The notes: a model not told the origin generated them from the letters alone. A stretch of DNA of 62,500 bases from Mesostigma viride (GCA_009746045.1 RPFO01002279.1:1-62500); one strand, 5' to 3'. Positions 10,482 through 22,960 are shown, counted from the first letter of the stretch. Translations and numbers: made by a program.

Positions 10482-11040
10482 CCTGGCCGGCGATGCTCCT
10501 CCCATCCCGACCTGGGCAGCACGCCACCTCCACCACCTCCGCCGTCGCAGCACAGCTCCAGCAGCAGACGCTCGACCTCCGCGAGGAGGCCGAGCTCGCC
10601 AAGCGCAGCCTCAACGTCATTGTCAAGAACTTCGACATGGAGGAAGGTGAGAATTCCGAGAAGCTTGCACGTGCGTTTGAGAGAGAAATTCTTAGTCGCA
10701 TCAGGGCCTTACTGGTGAGATTGAGCTGGTCGCCCACCGCCTTCCCCGCCCGCGGGGTAAGGCAGGGGCGCCCCCGCTCCTTCTCACCTTTAAGAACCCG
10801 GCGGACAATATTTCTTTTCTCCGACGCCGCAAGCGGCTCGAGAAGACTCTCTTCACCCTTGACGACGACTTGACCCTGGCGCAGCAACAACGGCGACGGG
10901 AGCTATGGCCGACCTACCTCCAGCTCCGGCAGACCAAGGCGGGGCAGCCGGTGTACTGGAAGGGGGCGGCCATCTACGTCGGCCACAAGCCCTGGCAGGC
11001 GACCCCCGCGGCCCCAACGACTCCAGACGCCCCAGCTTAG
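10482..11040 (+). pseudogene. E4 ORF1 C-terminal fragment
   Basis: It encodes the last third of the family ORF1: the LDLREEAELAKRSLNVIVKNFDME helix-rich segment, the basic RARGKAG-like region, and the LDDDLTLAQQQRRREL motif, then VYWKGAAIYVGHKPW and a TAG at 11038-11040. It has no start and frames shift, so it is not expressed as an intact protein. Confidence 0.75.
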
Positions 11041-11434
11041 GGGAATACAGCAGTAGTAGTGCAGAATAGATAGACCGTGGCCATGTACATGTAAGCCTCC
11101 TACAGGCTCTATTGTACCAGCTGACTCACGAGTCTCATTTAGCCATGTACATGTGTGCCTATGATGTGCCACACTCCAGATGATGCCTAGCTTTATTTAG
11201 TTATGCTGTGCCCATGCAGAGAGCTGCTCTCTGCTGAGATGCCACGCTCTAGCTCTTGTATAGCTATGCTGATCTTCCCCACCTATGACGGGCTCCCCTT
11301 AGCTGGGCGTTGCCCGAGACTCCGGGTGGTGCAGGTGCCCTAGTGCACCTAGAGCAAGTGTTGTTTACATTCCCACCCTTGCAGGAAGTAGCTTAGAATG
11401 TATTATAGGCCCATATGCCCCTTCTCTGGGCTAT

Positions 11435-13411
11435 TGAATTGAATTGAATTGAATTGAATAATTTGTAACATAACTCCGTTGGGAGAATATGTAGCACATA
11501 TCCCTGAGAAGGGGCAGATGGCTTTTAATACATTCTAGGCTACTTCCTGCAAGAGTGGAATGTAAGCAACACTTGCTCTAGGTGCCTCAAGGGCACCGGC
11601 ACCACCATGCTGTCTCAGGTTCAACCCAGCTAAGGGGATCCTGGCACGGGGGAGGAAGATCATCATGGCTATACAAGGGCTAGGGCAGGGCTTCTCGACA
11701 GAGAGCAGCTCTCTGCATAGGCATAGCATAGCTAAATTCTTAATGCAATATCCATGGGGGTCCCATTATAGGCATGGCTTGGCTAAATTCTGAAGGCAAC
11801 ATCCATGGGGGCCATTATGGGCGCACATGCGCGTGGGCCACATGCTAGGCTAAGCCTGACTAATCTACACTACTGGTGTATTCCCTAGTCTGAGGTGGCA
11901 GGAGGGGCCTGCCAGGGCAAGTTGTGGTCAACGTGGATGACCGCCCCCCTCCAGTATACCGGCTTTCCCCCTGCGCGCTGCCGGAGCTGAAGGTAGGTCG
12001 GCCATAGCTCGCGTCGCCGCTGTTGCTGGGCCAGGGTCAAGTCGTCGTCCAGCGTGAAGCGAGTCCTCGAGAGCTTCTTGCGGCATTGTTAAGGAACGCC
12101 AACTTGTCCGCCATGTACTTAAAGGTGAGGAGCACGGGTGCCGGGCCAGCCTTACCCCGCGCGCGGGGGAGGCGGACAGCCGACATGTCCAGCTCACCAG
12201 TGAGTAGCATGGGGGCAAGAATGTCACGCTTAAATGCCTCAAGAAGGCTCGTGGAGGTCTCACCTGCCGGCTGGTCGAGGTGCTTGACGATGACATTGTG
12301 GCTGCGCTTGTCGAGCTCGGCCGCCTCGCGAAGGTCGAGGGCTTGTTGCTTGAGTTGTGCCGAAATGGTGGAGGTGGTGGAGGTGGTGTGCTGCTTAAGC
12401 AAGTCCGCCCAGGTGGAGGGAGCATCGCCGGCCGGGCCAGCAGGCGCCGGCTGGGCGGCGATGTCCTTCACCGCCTGGGCGGTGAGGCCGGCGGTGTCAT
12501 GCAAGCTCTCAAGGGCGGTGGCGGTGGCTTGAAGGCGTACTGGTCGAGGTCGAGGAGCTGGGCTTTGATGTCGGCAGTGGAGGCGGAAATGGCAGTGGAG
12601 GTGGCGGTGAGGTGAGGAAGTTCAGCAGCCAGCGGACCACCCATTGCTGCTACGTCAGCAGCAAGGGGGGTCACGTGCTGCTGAAAGGCTTCCATGAGGA
12701 TGGAACGGAGGGTGGGGGCGGAGATGGATGGAGCCCAGATCTCGCCGTCAGAGCGCTGGAGAAGGGAGTTGAGGATGGCGTGCTGGAGTTGGGGGCGAGG
12801 GCACCCGAACAGCAGGCGGATGTCGTTCCATCGGCGGCCGTCCGGGAGGAGGAGGCGATTGTTGTCGTGGAGATGGAGGCACAGGTCGTAAAGCGAGGCG
12901 TAGTCCCCGAGGAAGATGCAGTGCAGAGCATCGGCCGGAGACATGTTGGTCCAGTCGTGATCATCGACCTGGAAAGGTTGCATGGAGCCGACCGGCGCAG
13001 TTCCGAGGGGCGTGAAGACCCTCCTGTTTTGTCGGCGGAGCAGGCGCGTTTAGGGTCAGGCGATGCCGATGGCGAGGCATTGAGCCCGGGAGGTTGCTGG
13101 GCGACCACGAGTGCACGACTAGCGTCACCGCTGCCTGCCGGAGCCTGCCGGAGCTGGCAAAGCTGCAGCCGCAGCTGCCGCATTTTCATGGGCGAGCGCA
13201 TCCGCCAAACTGCGTTGCGTCGACAGGCGTTTGCTCGTCATATATTGCGTTTTAGATTCGGAAAATTATATCAGCATGTGCGTCTTAGAAAGACGAAGCG
13301 ATAGTGATACTATTCACGGCTAAATTCGGTGCTCAAACGTGAAAGTTATGAGCTCCGACAGCCATGGCTACCTCGTGGCTCGTGGCTCGTGGTGGATGGG
13401 GGGCGTATGAC
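11435..13411 (-). mobile_element. E2: full-length ORF1-only retroposon inside E4
   Basis: The 11-bp TSD CTCTGGGCTAT flanks it (11424-11434 and 13412-13422). Minus-strand order: leader with repeated GAGCCAC words, ORF1 13241-11885, 3' UTR, terminal ctcccaacggag, tail (CAATT)n. Length is 1,977 bp. It is antisense to its host E4 and sits at the same 3' UTR position that E3 occupies in E5. Nothing RT-like lies between ORF1 and the tail. Confidence 0.92.
11885..13241 (-). pseudogene. E2 ORF1, frameshifted
   Basis: It is the same protein family as the E1 and E3 ORF1s: an SKRLSTQRSL start at 13241, GDYASLYDLCLHLHDNNRLLLPDGRRW, GCPRPQLQHAILNSLLQRSDGEIWA, a coiled-coil-like Ala/Thr region and the LDDDLTLA C-terminal motif, stop at 11885-11887. 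Several one-base indels (near 12480, 12500 and 12090) break the frame. The middle part (12983-12468) is a clean 170-codon stretch. Confidence 0.8.
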
Positions 13412-13472
13412 CTCTGGGCTATGTGCTACATATACTCCCAACGGAGTTCCTAATTAATTAATTATGGCAGAT

Positions 13473-14119
13473 GGTAAATGATTAATCATTGTTTGGACAC
13501 ATGCTCACGTGACACAGTTGCGTGTAAATTCATGATTCAATTAATTCATTAATTAATGCTCCCATAAATCCATAAATTAATTAATTAATAGACATAAATA
13601 CATAAACCCTTGCATGAAAAAGTCTAATTATTGTAACCTATACAAACCTACACTAGATGCATTGCCGGCCTCGACAACCTGGAGGCATGGCAAGTCGATA
13701 TGGAATGAATGGAAGGGAGATCTCGCACAACAAGGAACAAAACTTAGTAGTCTATGCAAACCAACATAACCAGTCAATAAAATTACCAACATTGGTTTGC
13801 CCAAACAGGCATCTGCCTCTTGCCACACATGTAACCCCACCGGCCAATTAAAGACATGTCTGAGTGCCAGATCCTTGCCCACCCCCCGCCCACAACATCA
13901 ACTGTCTTACTATAGGTGATCTCAACAAATAACATCAAGCAAAAAAAAAATGGTGTTCACCATGGCGTGAGTGTTGCCAAATGGAGGATCATGGCAGGTG
14001 TTTCTTGAATCCATAATCATTGGCCAAATCATAACATAAGTGAGGTGTCTACACAATTGATATTGATGTTACATCCAACAAAAAAAGACAGAATGAAAAA
14101 GCTAGAAATGATCGTGTAG
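13473..14119. other. Gap with no recognisable gene
   Basis: This is AT-rich sequence with short TTAATTAA runs (13558-13585) and a poly-A run near 13940. Short open frames have no recognisable motifs. The right arm of the inverted repeat begins after it. Confidence 0.5.
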
Positions 14120-15915
14120 ACCGGCACCACCGATGATGTCTCAGAGCTCAATTTGTCCAAATTTAGCTTAAGTGGACGTCTGTATAAAGTGTGTAAAAGT
14201 ACCTACCATTCTAAATGGCAGCTTAGTGGATGGCTACAAATTGGCAATCGAAGCGCTGGCTAACCCGATTTCTCATATTCTCTTCCACGTGGCTCCCAAC
14301 AGCCCGTGTGTGCAGGCCACTACAATATGGTAGCCGCCGAGCCCAAACCTGCTTTCTCAACCCCTAGTTTCATAGGGAGGCAAGGAGGACTAACATGCCC
14401 ATGCGCACGACACGCAAGCACTTACTTTGTTAGCCAATCATCCATCCATGCATCCATCGCATCCATGCGTCCATCCATGCATCCATGCATCCATGCATCC
14501 ATCCATCCACCCAGAGTTGATGTTGATAGCTTTAGATAGATGTTGTAGGTAGCTGTTGTAGATAGATTACTAAGATTAGACCGGTAGGCTTGTTTGCACC
14601 CATCCATCCATCCATCGGGGTTAATGCTCCGTGACTCCCCAACGGGAGCACGAGTCTATTAAACTAATCCATCCACCCATCCACCCATCCACCCATCCAC
14701 CGGCATCCACCCATCCACCCATCCACCCACCCACCCGCCCGCCCACCCGCCCACCCGCCCACCCACCCACCCACCCACCCACCCACCCACCCACCCACCC
14801 ACCCACCCACCCACCCACCCACCCACCCACCCACCCACCACCCACCCACCCACCCACCACCCACCCACCCACCCACCCACCCACCCACCCACCCACCACC
14901 CACCACCCACCCACCCACCCACCCACCCACCCACCCACCCACCCACCCACCCACCCACCCACCCACCCACCCACCCACCCACCCACCCACCCACCCACCC
15001 ACCCACCCACCCACCCACCCACCCACCCACCCACCCACCTACCCACCCACCCACCCACCCACCCACCCACCCACCCACCCACCCACCCGGCCATCCATCC
15101 ATCCCTCCATGCGTCCATCCGTCCATCCGTCCATCCATCCATCCGTCCATCCGTCCATCCGTCCATCCGTCCATCCGTCCATCCGTCCATCCGTCCATCC
15201 GTCCATCCGTCCATCCGTCCATCCGTCCATCCGTCCATCCGTCCATCCGTCCATCCGTCCATCCGTCCATCCGTCCATCCGTCCATCCGTCCATCCGTCC
15301 ATCCGTCCATCCGTCCATCCGTCGATCCATCCGTCCATCCGTCCATCCGTCCATCCGTCCATCCGTCCATCCGTCCATCCGTCCATCCGTCCATCCGTCC
15401 ATCCGTCCATCCGTCCATCCGTCCATCCGTCCATCCGTCCATCCGTCCATCCGTCCATCCGTCCATCCGTCCATCCGTCCATCCGTCCATCCGTCCATCC
15501 GTCCATCCGTCCATCCGTCCATCCGTCCATCCGTCCATCCGTCCATCCGTCCATCCGTCCATCCGTCCATCCGTCCATCCGTCCATCCGTCCATCCGTCC
15601 ATCCGTCCATCCGTCCATCCGTCCATCCGTCCATCCGTCCATCCGTCCATCCGTCCATCCGTCCATCCGTCCATCCGTCCATCCGTCCATCCGTCCATCC
15701 GTCCATCCGTCCATCCGTCCATCCGTCCATCCATCCATCCATCCATCCATCCATCCATCCATCCATCCATCCATCCATCCATCCATCCATCCATCCATCC
15801 ATCCATCCATCCATCCATCCATCCATCCATCCATCCATCCATCCATCCATCCATCCATCCATCCATCCATCCATCCATCCATCCATCCATCCATCCATCC
15901 ATCCATCCATCCATT
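14120..15915 (-). repeat. Right arm of the large inverted repeat, with CCCA and CATC arrays
   Basis: About 14120-14670 is the reverse complement of the left arm (1140 to 613) with scattered substitutions. It includes a LINE 3' end with stem-loop at 14540-14672. Arrays follow: (CCCA)n about 14673-15088, an 8-bp unit CCATCCGT from about 15116 to 15728 broken once near 15323, and pure (CATC)n to 15915. The arrays are much longer here than in the left arm. Long open frames of Pro/His/Ser or Trp/Met/Asp/Gly on both strands are artefacts. Confidence 0.9.
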
Positions 15916-16427
15916 CACTCGATCATCAAGCGCACGTATATTGCGTCACATGGGTGGCAATAAAACAACCTTCAACCCCTATAAACTGATTGGGAGGGCA
16001 TCCAACCTTGTCTCACTGCCTCAAGTGGTCAGGCCACAACAATTTCTCTGCATCATGGCGACACCTAACTGCGAGTGCTAAATGATTCTTGGCTTCAATG
16101 TGGCAGAAAATCAATGTGCTGCCCCTCACAGTTTAGTCCATTAGCCCTTGCCTAGTACGTTGCAACACTTATTACACGCTGTCAACACAACAAGACACAG
16201 TACATGTCCTATTGGGGAGCCACGGAGTAATGGCATTGCCGCAGTAAATGCCAAAGTGAATGCTAAATACATCGACCCCTAGTGTAGGAATAATTAATTG
16301 GTACTCTTGTGCACATGCATGGCTGCCAAAATGAATTAACACACGCAGATGGATACTTGTTTACAGAAGTTATACTTTGAATACGTCGTCGTGTAAACCA
16401 ACGCCCTTCGCCCTAGGCTACACCGTT
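15916..16427. other. Gap with no recognisable gene
   Basis: About 510 bp between the CATC array and the LTR element. I find no coding frame or repeat that I recognise. Confidence 0.5.
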
Positions 16428-16432
16428 CACAT

Positions 16433-17077
16433 TGTCAAGGGTATATTTTACCCTATGTGCCCAACTACCTGTTTATATTTAATTCTGGCCGTCATGTTGT
16501 AAACGGAGGACTAATTAGGGTTGCGTCATTATTAATCGCACCCGCCTACCGTATTTCAGGCCGATAATTAAATAGGTTAGGAAGGGCTCGCCGTGATAAT
16601 TACGGCACAGTTTATAGCACTAGAAATAGTGCCGTACAGCGAAAGTTATTGTATGCCGAAGTTGTACTATTTCCGGCACAAGACTTAACGCACTGTAGGT
16701 GCCGACGGTACCATCCTCGGCCCACTATTCCGTGTTGGATATTTCTACCGACACGAGTTACTAGATGCCCCGTACTTAATGCGCTGGCATGTTAGCAAGA
16801 CTTCTAGAATGTACGACTCTGAAGTTAAGTCGTTAAGTTATTGTCTTGCGCATAGCCGCCACCTTTGGTGGATATAGGCACGATGTTTGTGCTCGATGCC
16901 TTCACCTTACCTGTCCTAGCTGTCAGCTATGGACGATAATGGTCCCCACCCGGGAACCGCACCATGGCTTTGGCGGTCAAACGGTGGCAGTCCGTAACCT
17001 AAATATGAAATGAATAAATCGTCTATCAATTGTCTCAAGCAGTCTTGACGACCAAGGAATCAACCAAATTTCTAACA
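16433..17077. repeat. 5' LTR
   Basis: Left long terminal repeat, TGTCAAGG...TTCTAACA, offset 1,423 bp from the right copy. No coding. Confidence 0.9.
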
Positions 17078-17855
17078 CAAAGCCATTACACAAATTCACC
17101 CTATGGACGTCAATTAGCGAGACCCGCCTGAAAATGGCGAGAGACGTAATGTATTTTCATGCATTATTATGGTCCGGAGGTTCGCGGCGTTGCTGTCGTC
17201 AAGCCGCATTGTAATTCCAGGAACTGGCCCAGTGCCGCGGCCTGATCAACCGCAGGCCTTATATTGCCAGATTCCAGGAAATTTTCCCCAGATTCCAGAG
17301 TGTGGCCGCGGCACTCATGCCAAATGCTGCTGAAGCTAGAGCCATACACGAGCTCAAGTTCAAATCGCGGCGGAGGCGAATTCGCAGCCCTCTTTGTGAA
17401 ATTTCATTTTTTGCTGGGTGATCATGTCGGCCAGGCGCGGTATCCGCCTGCATTCTATGACTCGAATTTTTGTGAAGGCCGAGAAGCCAAGTGCGCAGGA
17501 GCCCAGCTGCCGAGAAGCCAAGTGCCGCAGAGCCGAGAAGCCAAGTGCGCAGGAGCCCAGAGCCGAGAAGCCAGTGCCATCCACGAGTTAAGGAAATCGG
17601 GATTTTTTGTTCCGGTTCATGTCATCGGGTTCTGATGCTAAGCCCTGTATTCAAAAGCACACATTCGGGTTTTTTGTTGCTAATCCCCATGTCCAAAAGC
17701 ACAAGTGTTAACCTCGCCTAAGCTCCAGTTTTTGTTGCAATGGTTCACCATGGAATGTTATCCCAAGTAAGGGGGGCTATACACCCTACCTAAGCTAAAG
17801 GGAAAGTTACAACCATTGGATTATACCATAGTACTGGCTAGTTGAGCAAGGGGGG

Positions 17856-18500
17856 TGTCAAGGGTATATTTTACCCTATGTGCCCAACTACCTGTTTATA
17901 TTTAATTCTGGCCGTCATGTTGTAAACGGAGGACTAATTAGGGTTGCGTCATTATTAATCGCACCCGCCTACCGTATTTCAGGCCGATAATTAAATAGGT
18001 TAGGAAGGGCTCGCCGTGATAATTACGGCACAGTTTATAGCACTAGAAATAGTGCCGTACAGCGAAAGTTATTGTATGCCGAAGTTGTACTATTTCCGGC
18101 ACAAGACTTAACGCACTGTAGGTGCCGACGGTACCATCCTCGGCCCACTATTCCGTGTTGGATATTTCTACCGACACGAGTTACTAGATGCCCCGTACTT
18201 AATGCGCTGGCATGTTAGCAAGACTTCTAGAATGTACGACTCTGAAGTTAAGTCGTTAAGTTATTGTCTTGCGCATAGCCGCCACCTTTGGTGGATATAG
18301 GCACGATGTTTGTGCTCGATGCCTTCACCTTACCTGTCCTAGCTGTCAGCTATGGACGATAATGGTCCCCACCCGGGAACCGCACCATGGCTTTGGCGGT
18401 CAAACGGTGGCAGTCCGTAACCTAAATATGAAATGAATAAATCGTCTATCAATTGTCTCAAGCAGTCTTGACGACCAAGGAATCAACCAAATTTCTAACA
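17856..18500. repeat. 3' LTR
   Basis: Right long terminal repeat, identical by eye to 16433-17077 and preceded by a G-rich purine tract. Confidence 0.9.
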
Positions 18501-18505
18501 CACAT

Positions 18506-20105
18506 TAAGCGCATGTATATGAGTATGAATATGCATGATTCGTGTGCTGTTGCTTCAAACTTGTTCCTATACAGAATCACACTGTAACAAAAACTGGCGT
18601 TCATCCAATACAGAAAACGCCCGCCACAAATTCCAAGCAGGATCTGAACGTCTAGACTTGGCCATGATGCTGACCATATCAAGCGACTATCAATTACTGG
18701 CAAGCAATGGCGACCGTAATGTCAATCACCAGCACGCAGCACCTGCTATAAGAAAAAATCCAGCAACTACTAGCAAAAGTCAGGTGGGTGACAGGTGCCT
18801 GGGGTATGCAGCCAAGATCAAACAGTGGAAAACATGGGCACAGTTGTGCTTCCCATCCCACGAACAGCCAAAGTCTCCCTAAAAAATGTGTTCTTGATGC
18901 ACGTTTGATGCACGGGAGGTCGGGAGCTAATCCAAAGATGTTCCCCAAGGAAATACAGGGAGAGCCTGTGGGGAAAACAGGGGGGAAGCTGCATTGCGGG
19001 TAATGACCCACTGTATATGCTCCCGACCTGTTGCCGACCGAAAGCAAATGCATGGTAAGAAACTACCTGGACGGTAATGATGTAATGGAAAGACGTAAGA
19101 AGCTTTCCCGAACCGACGGAAGGACGACAAAGCGCAGCGTGTTAGGCAGAGGCAGTTGCGTGTTGCTGAAAATGACGTGACCAAAACGGTTGCCGATCAT
19201 GAAAAACCGGACCTCCATCCCGTTGCTGACGGAAACACAGTGTAGAGACGCGGCCTGGCTTGGAAGCAGGACAGTCGATGGAAAAACGTTAGACGAACTT
19301 CCCAACCGAAGTACTTACAAAAAAATGCAGCGGTAGAGACTGCAGCCTGCCTGCAGTGCAGGAACGCCAACCAGAAGCGAAGGGTTCCCGCGAAATAGAA
19401 GGAGACAGGCCGGAATACAGAGGGTAAAGTATTCCTTGGATGACGTTACGACTCGAAGTGGGTAAATGGAAGTGGCCGACTGAAAAGTCGCTGGCATTTC
19501 TTCCCCGGATGGAAACGTTGGGTAAGCAAATCAACCCGTTAGCAATAAAATGGGAAGAGCGCCCAGACGAAACAACCGCAGCTTACCCAAGCGAATTGAA
19601 CTCTTTCTTGACAGTCGTCCATGCCAACGTCGGCCAGCCCGGGCCAGGTAGCTGCCGCGGCCATGCCGCGCCAGAATTTGAATTTTGTGCCCGGCAACGT
19701 TCCTAAATTAATGCAGGAATGGCTGGGCCGACGGCCGACGCGTGGCCCGTGGCCCGTGGCCCGTGGCCCATGGCCCGTCGCCCGTGTTTTTACGTGCCTG
19801 CGCCTGGCCTGCCTTAACGTTGTTACGCCCGAGCGCCGCGCCCAGCCTTTGTCATGCCAGCCTTTGTCATGCCAGCCGTTCCTTGTAACGGGCACCTGAT
19901 CTGGCGCCCTAGTAGTCGCCACTAGGCTGCGCTGTCCGTTCTGTTCGTTCCTTGTAACGTCGTTGCCGGCTCATGCCGCCGCGTATGCATACGGCATTCG
20001 TATTAATCGGCCCACACCGTCCCGTTCGTTCCTTCCATTCGTATTTATCGACGCGCACCGTACCATAGCGTCACGCGTCACGCGTCACCGGGTGCTCCCA
20101 ACACC
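18506..20105. other. Gap with no recognisable gene
   Basis: About 1.6 kb with short open frames that show no known motif. Features seen: a 7-bp GGCCCGT tandem run at about 19742-19785 and a doubled tttgtcatgccagcc at about 19850-19880. I cannot assign function. Confidence 0.5.
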
Positions 20106-20109
20106 GGGT

Positions 20110-20490
20110 GTGATTTCCAAACCCCCCCCCTCAGGCAAAAGAAAGCGCGCCCCCCTCGGGCAAAAGAAAGTTACGTAGCCTTGGGATGGAGGTGAGGAGG
20201 GGGGGGGGAGGGAGGGGGGGAGGGAGGGAGGGAGGGAGGGAGGGAGGGAGGGAGGGAGGGAGGGAGGGAGGGAGGGAGGGAGGGAGGGAGGGAGGGAGGG
20301 AGGGAGGGAGGAGGGAGGGAGGGAGGGAGGGGGGGAGGGAGGGAGGGAGGGAGGGAGGGAGGGAGGGAGGGAGGGAGGGAGGGAGGGAGGGAGGGAGGGA
20401 GGGAGGGAGGGAGGGAGGGAGGGAGGGAGGGAGGGAGGGAGGGAGGGAGGGAGGGAGGGAGGGAGGGAGGGAGGGAGGGAGGGAGGGATG
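20110..20490. repeat. GC-cassette end and (GGGA)n array
   Basis: At 20120-20185 a 25-bp unit (ccccctcaggcaaaagaaag / ccccctcgggcaaaagaaag) occurs twice, followed by ttacgtagccttgggatgg. The same block occurs at 22663-22735. An almost pure (GGGA)n array follows at 20195-20490. Its open frames (Pro/Ser/Leu or Glu/Gly/Arg) are artefacts. Confidence 0.9.
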
Positions 20491-21620
20491 TCGCGTTTGC
20501 GTGCCATTTCATCCTGGACTGGTCATTACCGCTACTTGGAATGCATCCACTATCAGCAGTAATCATGTGTGTGATATGCCACCTCATAACCAGTGAGATG
20601 CAGGTCACGGACATACTTGGCCGCCGACCTCATGACAGGCAATTCCGTAGCCAGGTGTAGAATAAAACCATGATGCTTTATATATTTGGAAAGCAACCAA
20701 ACCATTCACATTTAATTTCAAAAGACATCGACAAGAATACAAGTGTTGTCTAGTCGTATAATGTCGTACTTGTGCGTCACTGTCCAAATAAGGCTAAGCG
20801 GTTCTTGATAACCTAGCAGGCCTCGGGTGACGCCACACTGCAGCTCCGCTTGGCTTACGGCTGGCAGTGTCCTTTAGCGCCCCCTATCCTGTCTACCTAT
20901 CCCGCTTACCCCAGCTATGGCTCACTGCATGGCCAACGACGACCGGGTTCCTTCCCGAGTCTCGCCCACAATACACACATCATCTTGACGAAACCAAACA
21001 GTTATCACTTCCGTCAACCAATCTCATGACAATTACTCATTGCAACCACTCTCGGGGGCTGCTCCGGATTGTTCCACCCTTGACGACAACACCAAGTTGT
21101 GAGGGAGAGTAACGAGCGAACAACGACCACCATGGCCGCTGCTGTGCTCCTAAATACCTCCAAAAATCCCGGCATCCATGCGCTTTCGCATGTAATTGCC
21201 AGCAAGCCGCCTGACGTGCAGTTAGACTGCCAGCAAAATGTAGAGCAAGTCTGTTCGACAGCCACGTGCGAGCCAGCACTGACCGCACACTACGATCTGC
21301 GTATCTAGCTTTGTCAGATGGACTGAACATCATTCCGTCTGGACAATACAAAAGATTCATAACTGCCAAATGTCACGCACCGGAATATTGCGCAAGCCAT
21401 CAAGGATTTGCGCCCCACAGTCTTGCGCCTGAACCTAAGTCAGGTCACCTAAGACTGTCACTCTAGAAATTCAGGCCTTTCCGGCGCGGCGCTCCACACC
21501 GGCCCAAGGAACAAAGCCTGCGGCCTACTGAATCGGAACCAACCAAACGTCGGTAACGATTCCGATTACGGCAACCGCGTAACTTCTTGAGTGCACGGAC
21601 GTAAATGATCACGGACGTGA
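20491..21620. other. Gap with no recognisable gene
   Basis: About 1.1 kb of unique-looking sequence between GGGA arrays. Short open frames occur on both strands without recognisable domains. Confidence 0.45.
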
Positions 21621-21935
21621 CAGGGAGGGAGGGAGGGAGGGGGGGAGGGGGGGGGAGGGAGGGAGGGGGGCCGACTGAGAGGGACGGAGGGACGGAGGGA
21701 TGGAGGGACAAATAGGAGCTAGGAGAGACGGAAAGACAGGAGGGAGGGAAGGACGGAGGGACAGAGATACGGAGGGACAGATAGAAGGACGGAGAGAGAG
21801 ACGATGGACACGTGGGGGGGGGGGGGGGGAGGAGGGAGGGAGGGAGGGAGCTGGGAGGGAGAGAGGGAGGGACTCAGGGAGGGAGGGAGGGAGGGAGGGA
21901 GGGAGGGGGAGGGAGGGAGGGAGGGAGGGGGACAC
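21621..21935. repeat. GGGA / GGGACGGA array
   Basis: Purine-rich tetranucleotide and octanucleotide repeats, with an ATGGACACGTG marker word at 21803-21813 and a poly-G run after it. The same marker precedes the next array at 22953. Confidence 0.9.
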
Positions 21936-22960
21936 GAGGATAATCCAACCATGCAACAAAGAGGCAACGTGGCTACGGGGATGAGGGGCTGAGGGGCCAA
22001 CGATTTTCCGCCGGGGGGGGCTTCACCCCCCCTGCACCCCCCCCAAACAGAGGGGACCGAGGGACCGAGGGACGGAGAGGTTGCGGGATTCAGTAGGGAC
22101 GGAGGGACAAAGAGGCAACATGCCGGCTGAGGGGCCAACAATTTTCCGCGGGGGGGGGCTTCGCCCCCCCCTGCACCCCCCCCCAAAAGGAGGGACGGAG
22201 GGACGGAGGGACGGAGGGGACGGAGGTGACGGAGGGACGGGAGCGCCCCTTTGTCCCTTTGTCCCTTAGCCCCGTAGCCCCGTAGGCCTGGGGGGGGTGC
22301 GGGGGGGGTGTCCCCCCCCGCGCGAGAGGACGAAATCCGGTACAGGCGCCGCTCAGACCTGGAAATCGGGCTACTACGGTCCAATCCAAATCAGCGGCAT
22401 CGGAGCAGCGCCGAAAAGCCCGATGAGCCCGAGCAGTTCGGAGGGACGGAGTGATGATCATATCGAGGGACGGAGGTACGGATTGAAAGATAGGAAGACG
22501 GAGGTACATAGAAACGCAGGGACGGAGGGACGCAAGTCAGCCACTACGTCCCAACGGGCGAGAAGCCGAGGGACACGCGTCGGAGACGAGGGAGGTGACC
22601 GTTGTACGGCCAGCCAGGCATCGATTTTTATAGTTATTAAGAAAGAGGGGGGGATGCTTCGCATCCCCCCCTCAGGCAAAAGAAAGCGCGCCCCCCTCGG
22701 GCAAAAGAAAGTTACGTAGCCTTGGGATGGAGGTGAGGAGGGACAGAAGGGGGAGGGAATGCGAAGTCCAAGAAAATGCGGCAGGGATGGAGACGGGGAG
22801 AGATGGCCCGGTCGGAGGGACACGGAGAGACGGCGGGGGGGAGACTGAGAGGGACAAAAAGGGGGAGATACGGAAACTACAAGAGGGAGAGAAGGACGGA
22901 GGGACGGAGATACGGAGGGACAGATCGATCATAGAAGGACAGAGAGAGAGACGATGGACA
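21936..22960. repeat. GC-hairpin cassette block, copy 1
   Basis: It starts ggacacgaggataatccaac and contains two copies of a module: aaagaggcaac, ggctgaggggccaac, attttccgc, a G-run/C-run hairpin, then ctgcacccccc. It then has a further GC hairpin (22299-22321), a 110-bp segment with caatccaaatcagcggcatc, a 13-bp perfect hairpin with TTC loop (22645-22673) and the doubled ggcaaaagaaag unit. A parallel copy is at 25023-25960. Nothing here encodes a recognisable protein. Confidence 0.8.

Larger units (their letters stand above)
10482..13461 (+). mobile_element. E4: 5'-truncated ORF1-only retroposon, split by E2
   Basis: It is bounded by an 11-bp TSD, TTATGGCAGAT (10471-10481 and 13462-13472). 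It starts within the ORF1 C-terminal half. After the ORF1 stop at 11038-11040 comes the family 3' UTR, which is interrupted at 11434 by E2 and resumes at 13423 with the terminal stem-loop and AATT tail. Net length is about 990 bp. The matching TSD across 3 kb confirms that both pieces belong to one insertion. Confidence 0.9.
16433..18500. mobile_element. Non-autonomous LTR retrotransposon with identical LTRs
   Basis: Two 645-bp direct repeats (16433-17077 and 17856-18500) read the same throughout by eye. Each begins TG and ends CA. The 5-bp TSD CACAT flanks the whole (16428-16432, 18501-18505). The 778-bp interior (17078-17855) encodes no gag or pol. A purine run (gagcaagggggg, about 17844-17855) abuts the 3' LTR, as a polypurine tract would. 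No obvious tRNA primer site follows the 5' LTR. The interior holds short direct repeats of gccgagaagccaagtgc near 17478-17575. Identical LTRs indicate a recent insertion mobilised by an element elsewhere. Confidence 0.92.

Noticed and set aside
15110-15728. CRISPR-like regular repeat
   Set aside because: The unit is an 8-bp simple repeat with no spacers, and the genome is eukaryotic.
14621-15989. Long Trp-Met-Asp-Gly and His-Pro-Ser frames over CATC/CCCA arrays
   Set aside because: Tetranucleotide repeat artefacts, open in every frame on both strands.
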